A stretch of DNA of 64,000 nucleotides from Thermococcus sp. MAR1 (GCF_012027305.1 NZ_SNUF01000002.1:346111-410110), one strand, 5' to 3'; shown: positions 17,171 through 24,787, counted from the first letter of the stretch. Notes: generated from the sequence alone by a model not told the origin. Numbers and translations are program-made.

Positions 17171-17727
17171 GCTTCAGCCTCCTTGCGCTTCTCCTTTTCT
17201 ATCCAGTCCCTTTTTCCGAGACCGGGCTGGCGCATGGTGAGGCCTATCTTGTTCTCTCTGATCACCCTGCTCTTGATGCTTATGGCGATGACCCTTGCCC
17301 TGACTTCGTCCCCGAGCTTGAGGATCCTCTTGGTCTCCTTGCCGAGGAACTGCTTGTTCTTCTCGTCGAAGACTACGTAATCGTCCATGAGCTGGCTGAT
17401 GTGGACGAGACCGTCCATCGGGCCGATTCTGATGAAGGCACCGTACGGGGCTACATCTATAACCTCGCCCTCAACGACCTCGTGCATCTCGGGCTTCCAG
17501 ACGAGGACGTTAAAGACAACCTCATGGTAGGTTGCACCGTCTCCGGGCACGATGACTCCCTGGCCTATCTCCTCAACGTCCATTACCGCCAGAATAACGC
17601 CCTCGTCTCTATCGTAGATTCCCTCGTAGGTCTCGCGGAGGACAAGTTTGGCGGCTTCCTTTGGGTCCATCGTGAACATCCTGGGCGGGATTCTCACAAC
17701 GTCCTTAATCTTCAGGAGCTTGTACAT
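17167..17727 (-). CDS. rpo7: DNA-directed RNA polymerase subunit Rpo7 (RpoE')
   Basis: The 186-residue stalk subunit that, with Rpo4, binds nascent RNA and helps promoter opening. It has the RNAP_Rpb7 N-terminal domain (MYKLLKIKDVVRIPP through about residue 80), then an S1 RNA-binding domain (EVIDVAPYGAFIRIGPMDGLVHISQ, about 82-160) and a basic C terminus. GGGGAGG precedes ATG 17727. It heads the cluster rpo7-spt4-DPCK-rps24e-rps27ae. A 39-base gap separates it from pyrophosphatase, which is probably in the same transcript. Confidence 0.96.
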   Translation of the reverse strand: MYKLLKIKDVVRIPPRMFTMDPKEAAKLVLRETYEGIYDRDEGVILAVMDVEEIGQGVIVPGDGATYHEVVFNVLVWKPEMHEVVEGEVIDVAPYGAFIRIGPMDGLVHISQLMDDYVVFDEKNKQFLGKETKRILKLGDEVRARVIAISIKSRVIRENKIGLTMRQPGLGKRDWIEKEKRKEAEA

Positions 17728-17766
17728 GCCTTTACCTCCCCTTGGGATAGGAATAGAAAGGGAAAA

Positions 17767-18303
17767 TCACTCCTTCTTGCCGAACTTCTCCTTGTACATC
17801 TCGATGGCCCTGAGTATCTCCCTCTTGGCCTCCTCGGCGCCGCCCCACCCCTCAACGGTGGTGACCTTGCCCTGCAGCTCCTTGTAGCGCTGGAAGAAGT
17901 GGGCTATCTCGTCAAGGAAGGCCTTCGGGACGTCGTCGATGTCCTTCCAGTCGTTGAAGTACGGGTCCTCGACCGGAACGGCGAGAACCTTCCAGTCCTT
18001 ATCTCCGGAGTCCTCCATCTTCATGATGCCTACCGGTCTCGCTTCGATGATGGTGAGCGGGTAGACAGGTTCGCGCATGATGACCATTATGTCAAAGGGG
18101 TCGCCGTCGTCGTACCAGGTCTGCGGGATTATTCCGTAGTCGACAGGGTAGAAGAACGGGCTGTAGAGCACTCTATCGAGCTTTATAAGGCCGGTCTTTT
18201 TGTCGAGCTCATACTTGTTCCTGCTTCCCTTTGGAATCTCTATGAGAGCGTAAACGACCTCTGGAACCTCCGGTCCGGGCTCAAGCTCGTGGAACGGGTT
18301 CAT
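17767..18303 (-). CDS. ppa: Inorganic pyrophosphatase, class A
   Basis: A 178-residue soluble family I pyrophosphatase that hydrolyses PPi to drive biosynthetic reactions. The signature [10 protein letters not shown] is visible in [17 protein letters not shown], with the upstream [11 protein letters not shown] and downstream [10 protein letters not shown] metal and phosphate ligands. AGGTGG lies before ATG 18303. A TATA-like ACTTTAAAAGCCC (minus strand, about 18356-18368) provides the promoter. It precedes rpo7 as in related genomes. Hexameric thermostable enzymes of this type are well characterised in Thermococcales. Confidence 0.97.
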   Translation of the reverse strand: MNPFHELEPGPEVPEVVYALIEIPKGSRNKYELDKKTGLIKLDRVLYSPFFYPVDYGIIPQTWYDDGDPFDIMVIMREPVYPLTIIEARPVGIMKMEDSGDKDWKVLAVPVEDPYFNDWKDIDDVPKAFLDEIAHFFQRYKELQGKVTTVEGWGGAEEAKREILRAIEMYKEKFGKKE

Positions 18304-18413
18304 ATCTAACCACCTCTTACCTCTTGTAGAACTTCTAGGTTAGCCTTTTGGATAGGGCTTTTAAAGTTGTTGGTTCTGAAAACCAGAAAAGCAGTAGGAG
18401 AAGGGGAGGGCCC

Positions 18414-19415
18414 TCAGTTGGCCCCGTCCCTTTCCTTTGAGGGCTTGATATACTCATAGGTAACGTCCCCCTCCACTATAGTGTAAACATCGTTCTTGTG
18501 GTGGCGATAATGGAGTATCGGCTTGTCTAAGAGGTCAAAGGTTTTTTCAAGGTCTCTAGCCGAGGCGAGAGTAACAATATTGGTTTCGTCGGTGTCCTTG
18601 GGAACGCCCTCGACTATGAACTTTCTCAACCCTTTGAGTTCGTCTGGCGGAGTTTTCCTTCTATGCGTGTACATGAACCCGACGGGGGGCATAACAAAAC
18701 CTAACGCCATGATGGGAAAAACGGTTCTTCCAGTTGAGACCTTTACGTCTTTGCCCAGAAAGTTGATGGTGTTTATTGTAGTGTTAGTGTGTCTCTCCAC
18801 CTTTTTGTACTCTTTTTCGGTATCCTGAAGCTTGAGCATCCCGGATTTATCGTTTGAGAGCGAGATTTTCTGGCTGAAGTCCTGCCTACCTTCGGTGGCT
18901 ATCTCCACCTGCAAGTAAACCTCCGCTTCTGCCCGATAGAGGCCGGTTCCGTCGCGTATCCGTTTTAGGGTCTCGTCCATCTCGGTGAGGTTGAACGTTA
19001 CCGGGACGGAAAAGGTTCCGGAGAATTTTCCCTCCCCAATTGGTTGGCTGAGGTTGACAATGTACACAACGTCTTTGCCGGACGTTATGTAGTATTTCTC
19101 GTTCAGGGTGAGCCTGTAGTGACCGCTCACTTCTGGTCTTGTCGAATACAGGTAGTTCCCCTTTATGTATCTCGTTATCTTCTTCGGGTAATATTCGAGG
19201 CCCGTTCCGTTTTTGTAAACTGTTTCGTTTCCAAAGAATCCCACATGGGTAAGCTTCCCGGTCTCGACGTATTTGGTTTCGTAAGATACCCGTGTTGTAG
19301 TCTGTTCCCTTGTGTATGCCAATCCCGAATAAACAGTAAACGTCACGGCCAGCATAAGTGAGACCGCAAGCGTAACCCTGAGGATGTTTCTCTTATCGTC
19401 TTTACCAATCTTCAA
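18414..19415 (-). CDS. DUF5305-like membrane protein of the fibre operon
   Basis: A 333-residue protein: basic N terminus, transmembrane segment at about residues 13-29 (ILRVTLAVSLMLAVTFTVYS), a sequon-bearing extracellular domain to about 230, a second transmembrane segment (VFPIMALGFVMPPVGFMY) and a cytoplasmic tail of about 80 residues. This layout and the RVSYETKYVETGKLTHVGFF start resemble DUF5305 proteins, found in archaea beside signal-peptidase genes. TTG 19415 behind GGAGGG is preferred over a TTG 15 bases earlier. It follows the Cys-rich protein gene closely and closes the operon. A role in presenting or anchoring the fibre is inferred. Confidence 0.65.
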   Translation of the reverse strand: MKIGKDDKRNILRVTLAVSLMLAVTFTVYSGLAYTREQTTTRVSYETKYVETGKLTHVGFFGNETVYKNGTGLEYYPKKITRYIKGNYLYSTRPEVSGHYRLTLNEKYYITSGKDVVYIVNLSQPIGEGKFSGTFSVPVTFNLTEMDETLKRIRDGTGLYRAEAEVYLQVEIATEGRQDFSQKISLSNDKSGMLKLQDTEKEYKKVERHTNTTINTINFLGKDVKVSTGRTVFPIMALGFVMPPVGFMYTHRRKTPPDELKGLRKFIVEGVPKDTDETNIVTLASARDLEKTFDLLDKPILHYRHHKNDVYTIVEGDVTYEYIKPSKERDGAN

Positions 19416-19433
19416 ATCAATTCCCTCCAAAAA

Positions 19434-20777
19434 TCATCTCCCTTCGCAGGTAGAAGGGCTTTTTCCGTCATCTAACGATTCGTCCAGGAACTCGTTGTCA
19501 TTCTCGGCTTGACATCCACACTTGTAAACGTGAACGTAGGTGGAACATCCGGAGCAGCCGCATCCCGCTATGCAGGGTCTGCTAACCAGGAGAACATTTT
19601 TCGAGTGTCCGCTTATGCTTATCCCGTCGGTGTGTTCGTAGAGGTCCAGCGTTGCAGTCCCACCGTGCTCCAGGTGGAGTGTCCACTTTACTTCGGTTTT
19701 TCCGTTCGGCACGTTCGTCAGTAAGATGGCTCCTTTATTGGTGGAATAACTCTCAACCGTGAAATGTTTCCCGACGTACTGGGTTACGGTTAGGTCTTTT
19801 TCTGCCCCCATATTCTTCACGAATATCCTAGTGTGGTAGTCCGCGGGAGTGCCATCCCTGAGGTGCCTTGGTCCGCTTATCCGGATGCTTTTCACACAAA
19901 GGTAGCAGTCGTTGCCGCCGTCGCATATGGCGGTGACGTTTATCCCATCGCTTCTGATTTCGTACCCTTCTATTTCTGCCCCTTCATTCAAGGGATATTC
20001 GCCGCAGGACGTGAACTCCTGCTTTCCAGCCGGGTTAAGCTTTGTGTGTATGGTCACGTCCAGATGGGCGCTTCCATCCGCGGGCACTTCCACATTCCAC
20101 GTGATGTGATGTGCCGCTCCCGTTTGAACTACGGAGTAGGTTCCTGCGCTAGGTACTATTGAGTCTATGTCGAACTCTCCGGGTACTACATCCTTTATCG
20201 TTAGGTTTCTCGCAAGCTCTGGACTGGTGACGCTGATCCTGAATGTCCACTGCTGATAAGTGTGGGCAGGCACTTCAAGCTCTCCTGTAAGTAGATCCTT
20301 TCGGATAGTTGGTCCTCCGTTGAAAGTTACCCATATTGAACATGCATCTATTCTTGCATTCCCTCCGTCCCAGTCAGCGTATATTGTGATTGGCACCTCG
20401 TAGGGGCCCTCGCTGATGGAGGAGGTGCTTTCTATCTCGCCCTCGAACTGGATTGCCTCCCCAGGGTTGATTGTTTTTATAGTGCCCTCAACGCTTCCCG
20501 TTGCATCAGGTGGTAGGTTGGAGAAATCACCGGCTATATGAACCGATAGTGGAACATCCATCCTGTTCTCCACGGTGATCGCCACAAATTCTACTCCCTC
20601 ATCAACTTCGACAACCAGGGGATTTTCTATACACCTGTATGCTATGGATGAGTTTTCTCCGCTCACAACGCTTACCCATGCCGTCCTGTTTGAGGTATAA
20701 CCCCTAAAGTTTCCGCTTGAGCCGGCTATGAGTATCATTCCGATGATAAAGGCGGCCACCAAAAAGAGGGTTCTCAT
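19434..20777 (-). CDS. Secreted Cys-rich accessory protein of the DUF1102 operon
   Basis: A 447-residue exported protein. The N-terminal hydrophobic segment ends in GSSGNFRGYTSNRTAWVSVVSG, which closely matches the GANFR-Y-DR-VVSDDN start of the two DUF1102 proteins encoded in the same operon, so all three look like substrates of one peptidase. The body comprises several beta-sandwich-like stretches. A Cys-rich tail (RPCIAGCGCSGCSTYVHVYKCGC) could form disulfides or bind metal. The gene ends with an acidic stretch. ATG 20777 overlaps the signal peptidase stop by ATGA. It may be a minor subunit, cap or anchor, a TapA-like role by analogy only. Confidence 0.65.
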   Translation of the reverse strand: MRTLFLVAAFIIGMILIAGSSGNFRGYTSNRTAWVSVVSGENSSIAYRCIENPLVVEVDEGVEFVAITVENRMDVPLSVHIAGDFSNLPPDATGSVEGTIKTINPGEAIQFEGEIESTSSISEGPYEVPITIYADWDGGNARIDACSIWVTFNGGPTIRKDLLTGELEVPAHTYQQWTFRISVTSPELARNLTIKDVVPGEFDIDSIVPSAGTYSVVQTGAAHHITWNVEVPADGSAHLDVTIHTKLNPAGKQEFTSCGEYPLNEGAEIEGYEIRSDGINVTAICDGGNDCYLCVKSIRISGPRHLRDGTPADYHTRIFVKNMGAEKDLTVTQYVGKHFTVESYSTNKGAILLTNVPNGKTEVKWTLHLEHGGTATLDLYEHTDGISISGHSKNVLLVSRPCIAGCGCSGCSTYVHVYKCGCQAENDNEFLDESLDDGKSPSTCEGR

Positions 20778-21853
20778 TGTTTACCATCCCCAAATATTTT
20801 TCCTAGAACGCTTCTTCTCCTGATTTTAATTCTCAACAACTCGTCCTTTCCTATTCCAGCCAGTATGTAAAAAGTCATCATAATCGCGACCAGCTCAGAT
20901 GAGTAAAGGATTAGTGGAATGTAAGGGCTTGCACTATATGCCTTTTCAACCGCTCCAAACGGCAGGATCGCTGGGTATGACCTGACTTCAACCTCTTCGC
21001 GGTACACTCGAGTGTCCTGTGGAACGGAAATCTTGAGGAGTACCTCGTGACTCATACCCCCTGTTACTCTAAAGGTATCATCCCCCAGCAAGGTTACCCT
21101 TTCTCTCCTTGGTTCAATGAAATAATAGAATGGGTAAACGGCGTGGTTTTCTATCGTGATGTTCCTCTCAAAGCTTGTCCCTGGAAGGTACCAACCCTCC
21201 CTCTGTCCACCGGCCAGGGTTGAGGAGTAGGTGAAAGCTATAGTGCCCCAGGAGGAGATAGTGACGAAAACGAATCCTGCTATTATGGCTACTGAAATCA
21301 CGGCATAGACGGTTTTCAGGGATAGCTTAACGAACCTCCTTGAGCTCTTCTTTCGATGCCTCTCTTTTCTGTTCGAGCCTGAAAACGTTAGAACGGCACC
21401 CATCACTACCAAGATGCCAACGACGTACAAGTTTGTCGCCTTTGAGCGTATGTTCTCTATCAGCTCTCCCCCCTTCCGAACGACTAAGGGTCTGCCAAAG
21501 AGGACGATTACCTTCCCGGCCATATCCGACTTTTTAACTGTAGGGTACAATCCCTCCTGCTGATCCGTTGCAACGTTATTGTCCCCCTTTGTGATGTATC
21601 CATCGCTGGTAATTGCGTATACCCTGTGGACTGTCCACCCGTCTCGTCTCTGAAAGACAATGATGTCCCCTACTTCCGCCCTTCTTGAGAGGGGGTTGAT
21701 GAAAAACAGGTCACCCACGTTTATTGTGGGGGTCATGCTTTCGGAGGAAGCGTAAGAAACTAAAACAGGCCTGTCAAGGATAAACCCGACTATCGATGTT
21801 ATCATAAATATCAATACAATAACTATGGCCAGGTTCTCCATCACTTTTCTCAT
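20774..21853 (-). CDS. Signal peptidase I (archaeal/ER type, SipW-like) with an extra C-terminal domain
   Basis: A 359-residue membrane serine protease. Catalytic motifs: SESMTPTINVGD (nucleophile Ser), DGWTVHRVYAI (the His that replaces bacterial Lys in SipW/ER enzymes) and YITKGDNN (Asp). The peptidase domain covers about residues 1-135. Further transmembrane segments lie near 145-160 and 185-205. A beta-rich extracellular domain of about 100 residues follows, then a last transmembrane helix and basic tail. It is about twice the size of a housekeeping archaeal enzyme, and its neighbours are secreted fibre-like proteins, so it looks dedicated to them, as SipW is to TasA. Cleavage specificity is inferred. 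Confidence 0.86.
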   Translation of the reverse strand: MRKVMENLAIVIVLIFMITSIVGFILDRPVLVSYASSESMTPTINVGDLFFINPLSRRAEVGDIIVFQRRDGWTVHRVYAITSDGYITKGDNNVATDQQEGLYPTVKKSDMAGKVIVLFGRPLVVRKGGELIENIRSKATNLYVVGILVVMGAVLTFSGSNRKERHRKKSSRRFVKLSLKTVYAVISVAIIAGFVFVTISSWGTIAFTYSSTLAGGQREGWYLPGTSFERNITIENHAVYPFYYFIEPRRERVTLLGDDTFRVTGGMSHEVLLKISVPQDTRVYREEVEVRSYPAILPFGAVEKAYSASPYIPLILYSSELVAIMMTFYILAGIGKDELLRIKIRRRSVLGKIFGDGKQ

Positions 21854-21867
21854 TGGCTTTCCCTCTC

Positions 21868-21895
21868 AAAGATTGGGGGCAAAGGCCCCGAAAGA
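21868..21895 (-). terminator. Intercistronic hairpin between the fibre gene and the signal peptidase gene
   Basis: On the minus strand GGGGC (21889-21885) pairs with GCCCC (21880-21876) around a four-base loop. It lies in the only sizeable gap of the operon. It could dampen read-through or stabilise the upstream message so that the abundant subunits outnumber the peptidase. Confidence 0.4.
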
Positions 21896-21898
21896 AAA

Positions 21899-22432
21899 TC
21901 ACGGGCAGGCTCCGGCGTAGGCCTCGATGCTCATCTGGAACTGGTAGCTTCCCAGGGTTGAGTTTGTGTTGTCGAATATCATGCCTATCGGAACAGGGTC
22001 TCCGTGCTCGACGGTGAACTCTATGTTGTTGTCCGGTCCGGCTATGGGGTTGGTGTAGTTGCCCGCGAAGATCAGTACATCGTCATGCTGGGTCTTTATG
22101 GTGACGCATATCGGGTAGTTAGTCTCGTTGTTTTCCCAGAGCTCGTTGCTTACTTGGAACATCTCCTCAAAGACGTAGGTCGTGTTCGGGCTCATTCCCA
22201 TACCAGCACCTTGTGGATAGTTCGGGTTGTAGCTGCTTATATCCACGTAGAGCTTTCCGGCATCGTAGGTCACGTAGGGCTGAAGGGCGGTTAGGTCGAT
22301 GAGCTCGTTGTCATCGGAAACTACATCGAAGGAGGCCGTCCTATCGGCGGCATAATATCTGAAGTTAGCTCCAGCGCCCACCGCTAGGAGCATTCCTATC
22401 ATCAGCAAAGTTAGTCCAAACAGTTTGTTCAT
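21899..22432 (-). CDS. DUF1102 (TasA/CalY-like) secreted protein, 177 aa
   Basis: A secreted protein with a single N-terminal hydrophobic segment, then GAGANFRYYAADRTASFDVV, followed by a beta-sandwich-type body (DNELIDLTALQPYVTY, SPNTTYVFEEMFQVSNELWENN). This is the DUF1102 family, related to Bacillus TasA/camelysin and to archaeal bundling-pilus subunits. It is paralogous to its upstream neighbour: FDVV/WDIV, DDNELIDLT, QPY, NPNYP, SPN and SNDLW/SNELW are shared. The pair therefore arose by tandem duplication. A run GGGGG precedes ATG 22432. The likely role is a donor-strand-exchanged fibre subunit at the cell surface. Confidence 0.8.
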   Translation of the reverse strand: MNKLFGLTLLMIGMLLAVGAGANFRYYAADRTASFDVVSDDNELIDLTALQPYVTYDAGKLYVDISSYNPNYPQGAGMGMSPNTTYVFEEMFQVSNELWENNETNYPICVTIKTQHDDVLIFAGNYTNPIAGPDNNIEFTVEHGDPVPIGMIFDNTNSTLGSYQFQMSIEAYAGACP

Positions 22433-22446
22433 TCTTTACGCCCCCT

Positions 22447-23043
22447 TCACTGTCCGCATTTGCCAACTAAGTCAGCTGGCTCGGTTCCAAGCCTGTATGC
22501 TTCGATGTGCATTGTGGTGCTCTGGGTTGTACCTGGGGCTTCGTTACCAACGTCGAAGTCCATTCCCACCTTAACAGCGTCGCCGTTATCTACAACGAAG
22601 CACACGTCGTCCTTCGCCATGTCGCTGGCGTAAACCACTGCTCCGGTCAGACTGTCATGAACGTCAAAGTCTGCGCCGTAGAACTGGATTGCGCTGTTGC
22701 CGTCGTTTGTTATCCTTACAACTATGCTCATGTTGTCCTCCCAGAGGTCGTTGCTTACCTCAAACACTTCATCGAAGTTGTACTCCGAGTTCGGGCTTAG
22801 GCCGTTTCCGTAGCCGGGGTAGTTCGGGTTGTCTGGGCTGATGTCAACCACCAAAACACCGCCGTCGTTTATGTACGCGTAGGGCTGTATTGGGGTTAGG
22901 TCGATGAGCTCGTTGTCATCGGTCACTATGTCCCAATGCACACTCCTGTCAGCGTTGTAGTCCCTGAAGTTTGCTCCAGCCCCCAAAACGAGGCCAAAGG
23001 CCACCAACAGGCCAAAAATTCCTAGGGCAATATTTTTTCTCAA
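22447..23043 (-). CDS. DUF1102 (TasA/CalY-like) secreted protein, 198 aa
   Basis: The first gene of the fibre operon and a paralogue of the 177-residue protein that follows 14 bases later. After a signal segment it has GAGANFRDYNADRSVHWDIV and the conserved DDNELIDLTPIQPY, DISPDNPNYPGYG and NDLWEDNMSIVVRI. The body is beta-rich, and the C terminus (EPADLVGKCGQ) has one Cys beyond an internal Cys (DDVCFVV). The start is TTG 23043 behind a strong GGAGG; no ATG fits. It is preceded by an unusually long leader of about 140 bases from the best TATA. As the operon's first gene it is the likely major fibre subunit. Confidence 0.8.
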   Translation of the reverse strand: MRKNIALGIFGLLVAFGLVLGAGANFRDYNADRSVHWDIVTDDNELIDLTPIQPYAYINDGGVLVVDISPDNPNYPGYGNGLSPNSEYNFDEVFEVSNDLWEDNMSIVVRITNDGNSAIQFYGADFDVHDSLTGAVVYASDMAKDDVCFVVDNGDAVKVGMDFDVGNEAPGTTQSTTMHIEAYRLGTEPADLVGKCGQ

Positions 23044-23049
23044 TTTTTT

Positions 23050-23262
23050 CGCCTCCTAATTTGGAGGCACTGTGGTAAGAAGTCAGGATAAGAGAACCAG
23101 AGTTCAGATATCCCTCGCGTTGTTACGTCAACGCAGCGCCCCGTAAGGCAACCTTTTGGCTGCCAGTTATCATGTCAACCTACCGAGTATATAGACAATT
23201 CCAGCTTACTCATCGGTAACGCAAGGTTACCTGCCAAAACTGATGGGTGTTTGGTTTAAGAT
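23050..23262 (-). promoter_or_regulatory. Regulatory region of the DUF1102 operon with inverted repeats
   Basis: The region between the regulator and fibre genes is non-coding. On the minus strand GTCTATATACTC (about 23178-23190) is the best TATA box, giving a leader of roughly 120 bases before TTG 23043. Inverted repeats: GCGTTG/CAACGC (23118-23123 and 23130-23135, spacer 6), GGCAACC...GGCTGCC near 23137-23163 (imperfect), and GGTAAC/GTTACC near 23215-23231. The repeat upstream of the TATA could be an operator; those downstream may fold in the RNA. Confidence 0.45.
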
Positions 23263-23269
23263 TCCTTAC

Positions 23270-23704
23270 TCAAAACAGTCTTTTTACCCGTTTGTGGTGT
23301 ACCAGACTTATGGCCAGATACACCAGGGCGGCCAGCAACAGAGGCATACTGCCTAGGTACCAGCCAGCGATGATGAAGATTATTGAGGTCCCCATGTAGA
23401 AGGCGCTCCAGCTTATGTCGTGCCTGCTGACGACCTCCATGTAGACGGTCACATCGTCCGGAATCTTCAGGAGCGTGACGACGCCGTGGCTGAAAGTTAT
23501 CACTCCCTCCCTCTCCAGCTTGGGGATGTGCGTCTGGACTAGGCTGACGTAGACGCTCTTCCTGTGTTTTCTGTCAGTTGAGCCTTCCTTTTCTGCTATG
23601 TATTCAACCAGTTCTCTAAGCTCGGCGTGGCCCTCCCTCTGCTGGAGAAACTCTATCATGAGCATTCTCCTGTCGTTGCCGAGTATTGCCGTCGTTGCCC
23701 CCAT
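23270..23704 (-). CDS. DUF7344-like winged-helix protein with two membrane helices
   Basis: A 144-residue protein. Residues 1-85 form a winged helix with the pattern AILGNDRRMLMIEFLQQ...LRELVEYIAEKE...RKSVYVSLVQTHIPKLEREGVI, matching the archaeal DUF7344 family as I recall it. A C-terminal hairpin of two hydrophobic segments (about 103-120 and 121-136) should tether it to the membrane. The second of two adjacent ATGs (23704) best fits GGTGAT; the alternative is 23707. It starts immediately after the stop of the small regulator gene. It lies upstream of the fibre operon on the same strand, and is a plausible membrane-bound regulator of it. That function is inferred. Confidence 0.72.
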   Translation of the reverse strand: MGATTAILGNDRRMLMIEFLQQREGHAELRELVEYIAEKEGSTDRKHRKSVYVSLVQTHIPKLEREGVITFSHGVVTLLKIPDDVTVYMEVVSRHDISWSAFYMGTSIIFIIAGWYLGSMPLLLAALVYLAISLVHHKRVKRLF

Positions 23705-23708
23705 CATA

Positions 23709-23924
23709 TCACCGCAACCTGTAATGTTTTCTCTTATTCCCGTTGGTGTAGAACGCCTCCACCCTTTTCTGCTCCACGAGTTTTCTGAGGGTTCTCTCAA
23801 CTTTCTGCCTCGTGCAGAAAACACCCCTCTCATTAAGGAACCGCGTCAGAAAAGCGACACTGAGTGATCCGTGTATCTTGAGGAGGTTCATAATCTCAAC
23901 CTCCAGGTTAACTACGTTGCTCAC
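23709..23924 (-). CDS. Small winged-helix DNA-binding protein, 71 aa
   Basis: A compact winged-helix protein: LEVEIMNLLKIHGSLSVAFLTRFLNERG (helices 1-2), FCTRQKVERTLRKLVEQ (recognition helix region), and KRVEAFYTNGNKRKHYRLR (wing). No effector domain is present. GTG 23924 with GGGGGTGAGG just upstream is the start. A minus-strand TATA (CCTTAAATAG, about 23986-23995) gives a leader of about 40 bases. It is directly coupled to the membrane-bound DUF7344-like gene, so the two may act together, one sensing and one binding DNA, on the fibre operon downstream. Confidence 0.72.
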   Translation of the reverse strand: MSNVVNLEVEIMNLLKIHGSLSVAFLTRFLNERGVFCTRQKVERTLRKLVEQKRVEAFYTNGNKRKHYRLR

Positions 23925-24330
23925 ATCCTCACCCCCTCCATGTTAAGCAATGCGTATGTAACACCACTCTAAACTCATCCCCATACTATTTAAGGGTTCC
24001 TGAAAAGTCCGATTTTAGGATTTTCGCGGTTTTTACAGGTATTCTTTGCTGAATCTCCTGATTTAAGAATGAATGGGTAGATTAACTCCATTATGTCCCT
24101 GCTTGTTGTGGCAACCTCTCCCCGATTTTTGTATATTTTTCAAGATATTGTAGAAATCATGACAAAGGTTGGGCAAGTTCTAAGAAAGGTTCAGGACATA
24201 CCTAAAACGGAACAGATAATCCAATAACATCCTCCGGGAGTCAAAGTACGTTAGAATGTATAACATGAGGTTTAAAATACGAACCTAGAATTTGGAGAAG
24301 GTGGGGTTCGAGGTCTGGAGCCCAGGTGAA
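23925..24330. other. Intergenic region before tRNA-Gln
   Basis: About 400 bases, clearly A/T-richer than the flanks. It contains the promoter of the small regulator (TATA near 23986-23995, minus) and a possible 22-codon leaderless frame at 24159-24227 (plus). The rest shows no convincing coding sequence or RNA fold. Confidence 0.5.
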
Positions 24331-24406
24331 TGGTAGCCCCGCGGGGATTCGAACCCCGGTCGCGGGATCCAGAGTCCCGCATGCTTGGCCGCTACACCAC
24401 GGGGCT
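24331..24406 (-). tRNA. tRNA-Gln (anticodon CUG)
   Basis: The minus strand reads AGCCCCGTGGTGTAGCGGCC and so on, folding into a standard cloverleaf: a 7-bp acceptor stem (AGCCCCG/CGGGGCT), a D arm with GTAGC...GGCC, anticodon stem CGGGA/TCCCG with loop CTCTGGA (anticodon CTG), and T arm CGGGG-TTCGAAT-CCCCG. Discriminator A is at 24334, and CCA is encoded at 24333-24331. No intron is present. It reads codon CAG. Confidence 0.95.
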
Positions 24407-24480
24407 GTGCCCGTTGATAGCTTAAGGAAGGGATTTATAAATTTTATCCCCCGAGGAATCACCCCCCGCCTTCCGTGCAC

Positions 24481-24526
24481 AAAGCTTATATCTTTTCTAT
24501 GTTAGTGGTAACCGGTGAAGACGATG
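24481..24526 (+). promoter_or_regulatory. Promoter of the 87-aa membrane protein gene
   Basis: AAAGCTTATATC (24481-24492) is a good BRE/TATA. GGTGA at 24514-24518 lies 5 bases before ATG 24524 and so decides the start against an in-frame GTG at 24515. Confidence 0.6.
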
Positions 24527-24787
24527 GACTTCGCCCTCTTCATGGAGCGATACGGCTACAGGCTGCTGGTACTGATTTTTGGTGCGGCTATACTGGGGAT
24601 AATACTCGCTCCCTTTGTCATGACCTTCTGGGCCTTCAGCAGTAGCGGCATCGCGGCGGCCATCATAGCGGTGCTGGTGCTGGCTGTGGGCATTGCATTG
24701 ATGATCGTTCCGAAGTTCTGGGATTTTGCCGACAAGATGAGGCGGACCCACGTTATCGAGGACTGGAGCGAGGAGAAGCAACGCTGA
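24524..24787 (+). CDS. Small two-helix membrane protein, 87 aa
   Basis: A hypothetical membrane protein with two hydrophobic segments (LLVLIFGAAILGIILAPFVM, about residues 14-33, and IAAAIIAVLVLAVGIALMIV, about 43-62). These are flanked by a short N terminus and a charged tail (FADKMRRTHVIEDWSEEKQR) that is probably cytoplasmic. I do not recognise a family. ATG 24524 is supported by GGTGA 5 bases upstream and a clear TATA. It stands alone between two tRNA genes. A 9-bp perfect hairpin (24823-24852) follows 36 bases after its stop and may mark the transcript end. Confidence 0.72.
   Translation: MDFALFMERYGYRLLVLIFGAAILGIILAPFVMTFWAFSSSGIAAAIIAVLVLAVGIALMIVPKFWDFADKMRRTHVIEDWSEEKQR

Noticed and set aside
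17401..18309. 302-codon plus-strand frame over rpo7 and ppa
   Set aside because: Shadow of two firmly identified genes on the other strand.
24240..24480. 79-codon minus frame across tRNA-Gln
   Set aside because: It spans an intact tRNA gene and has no protein-like features.
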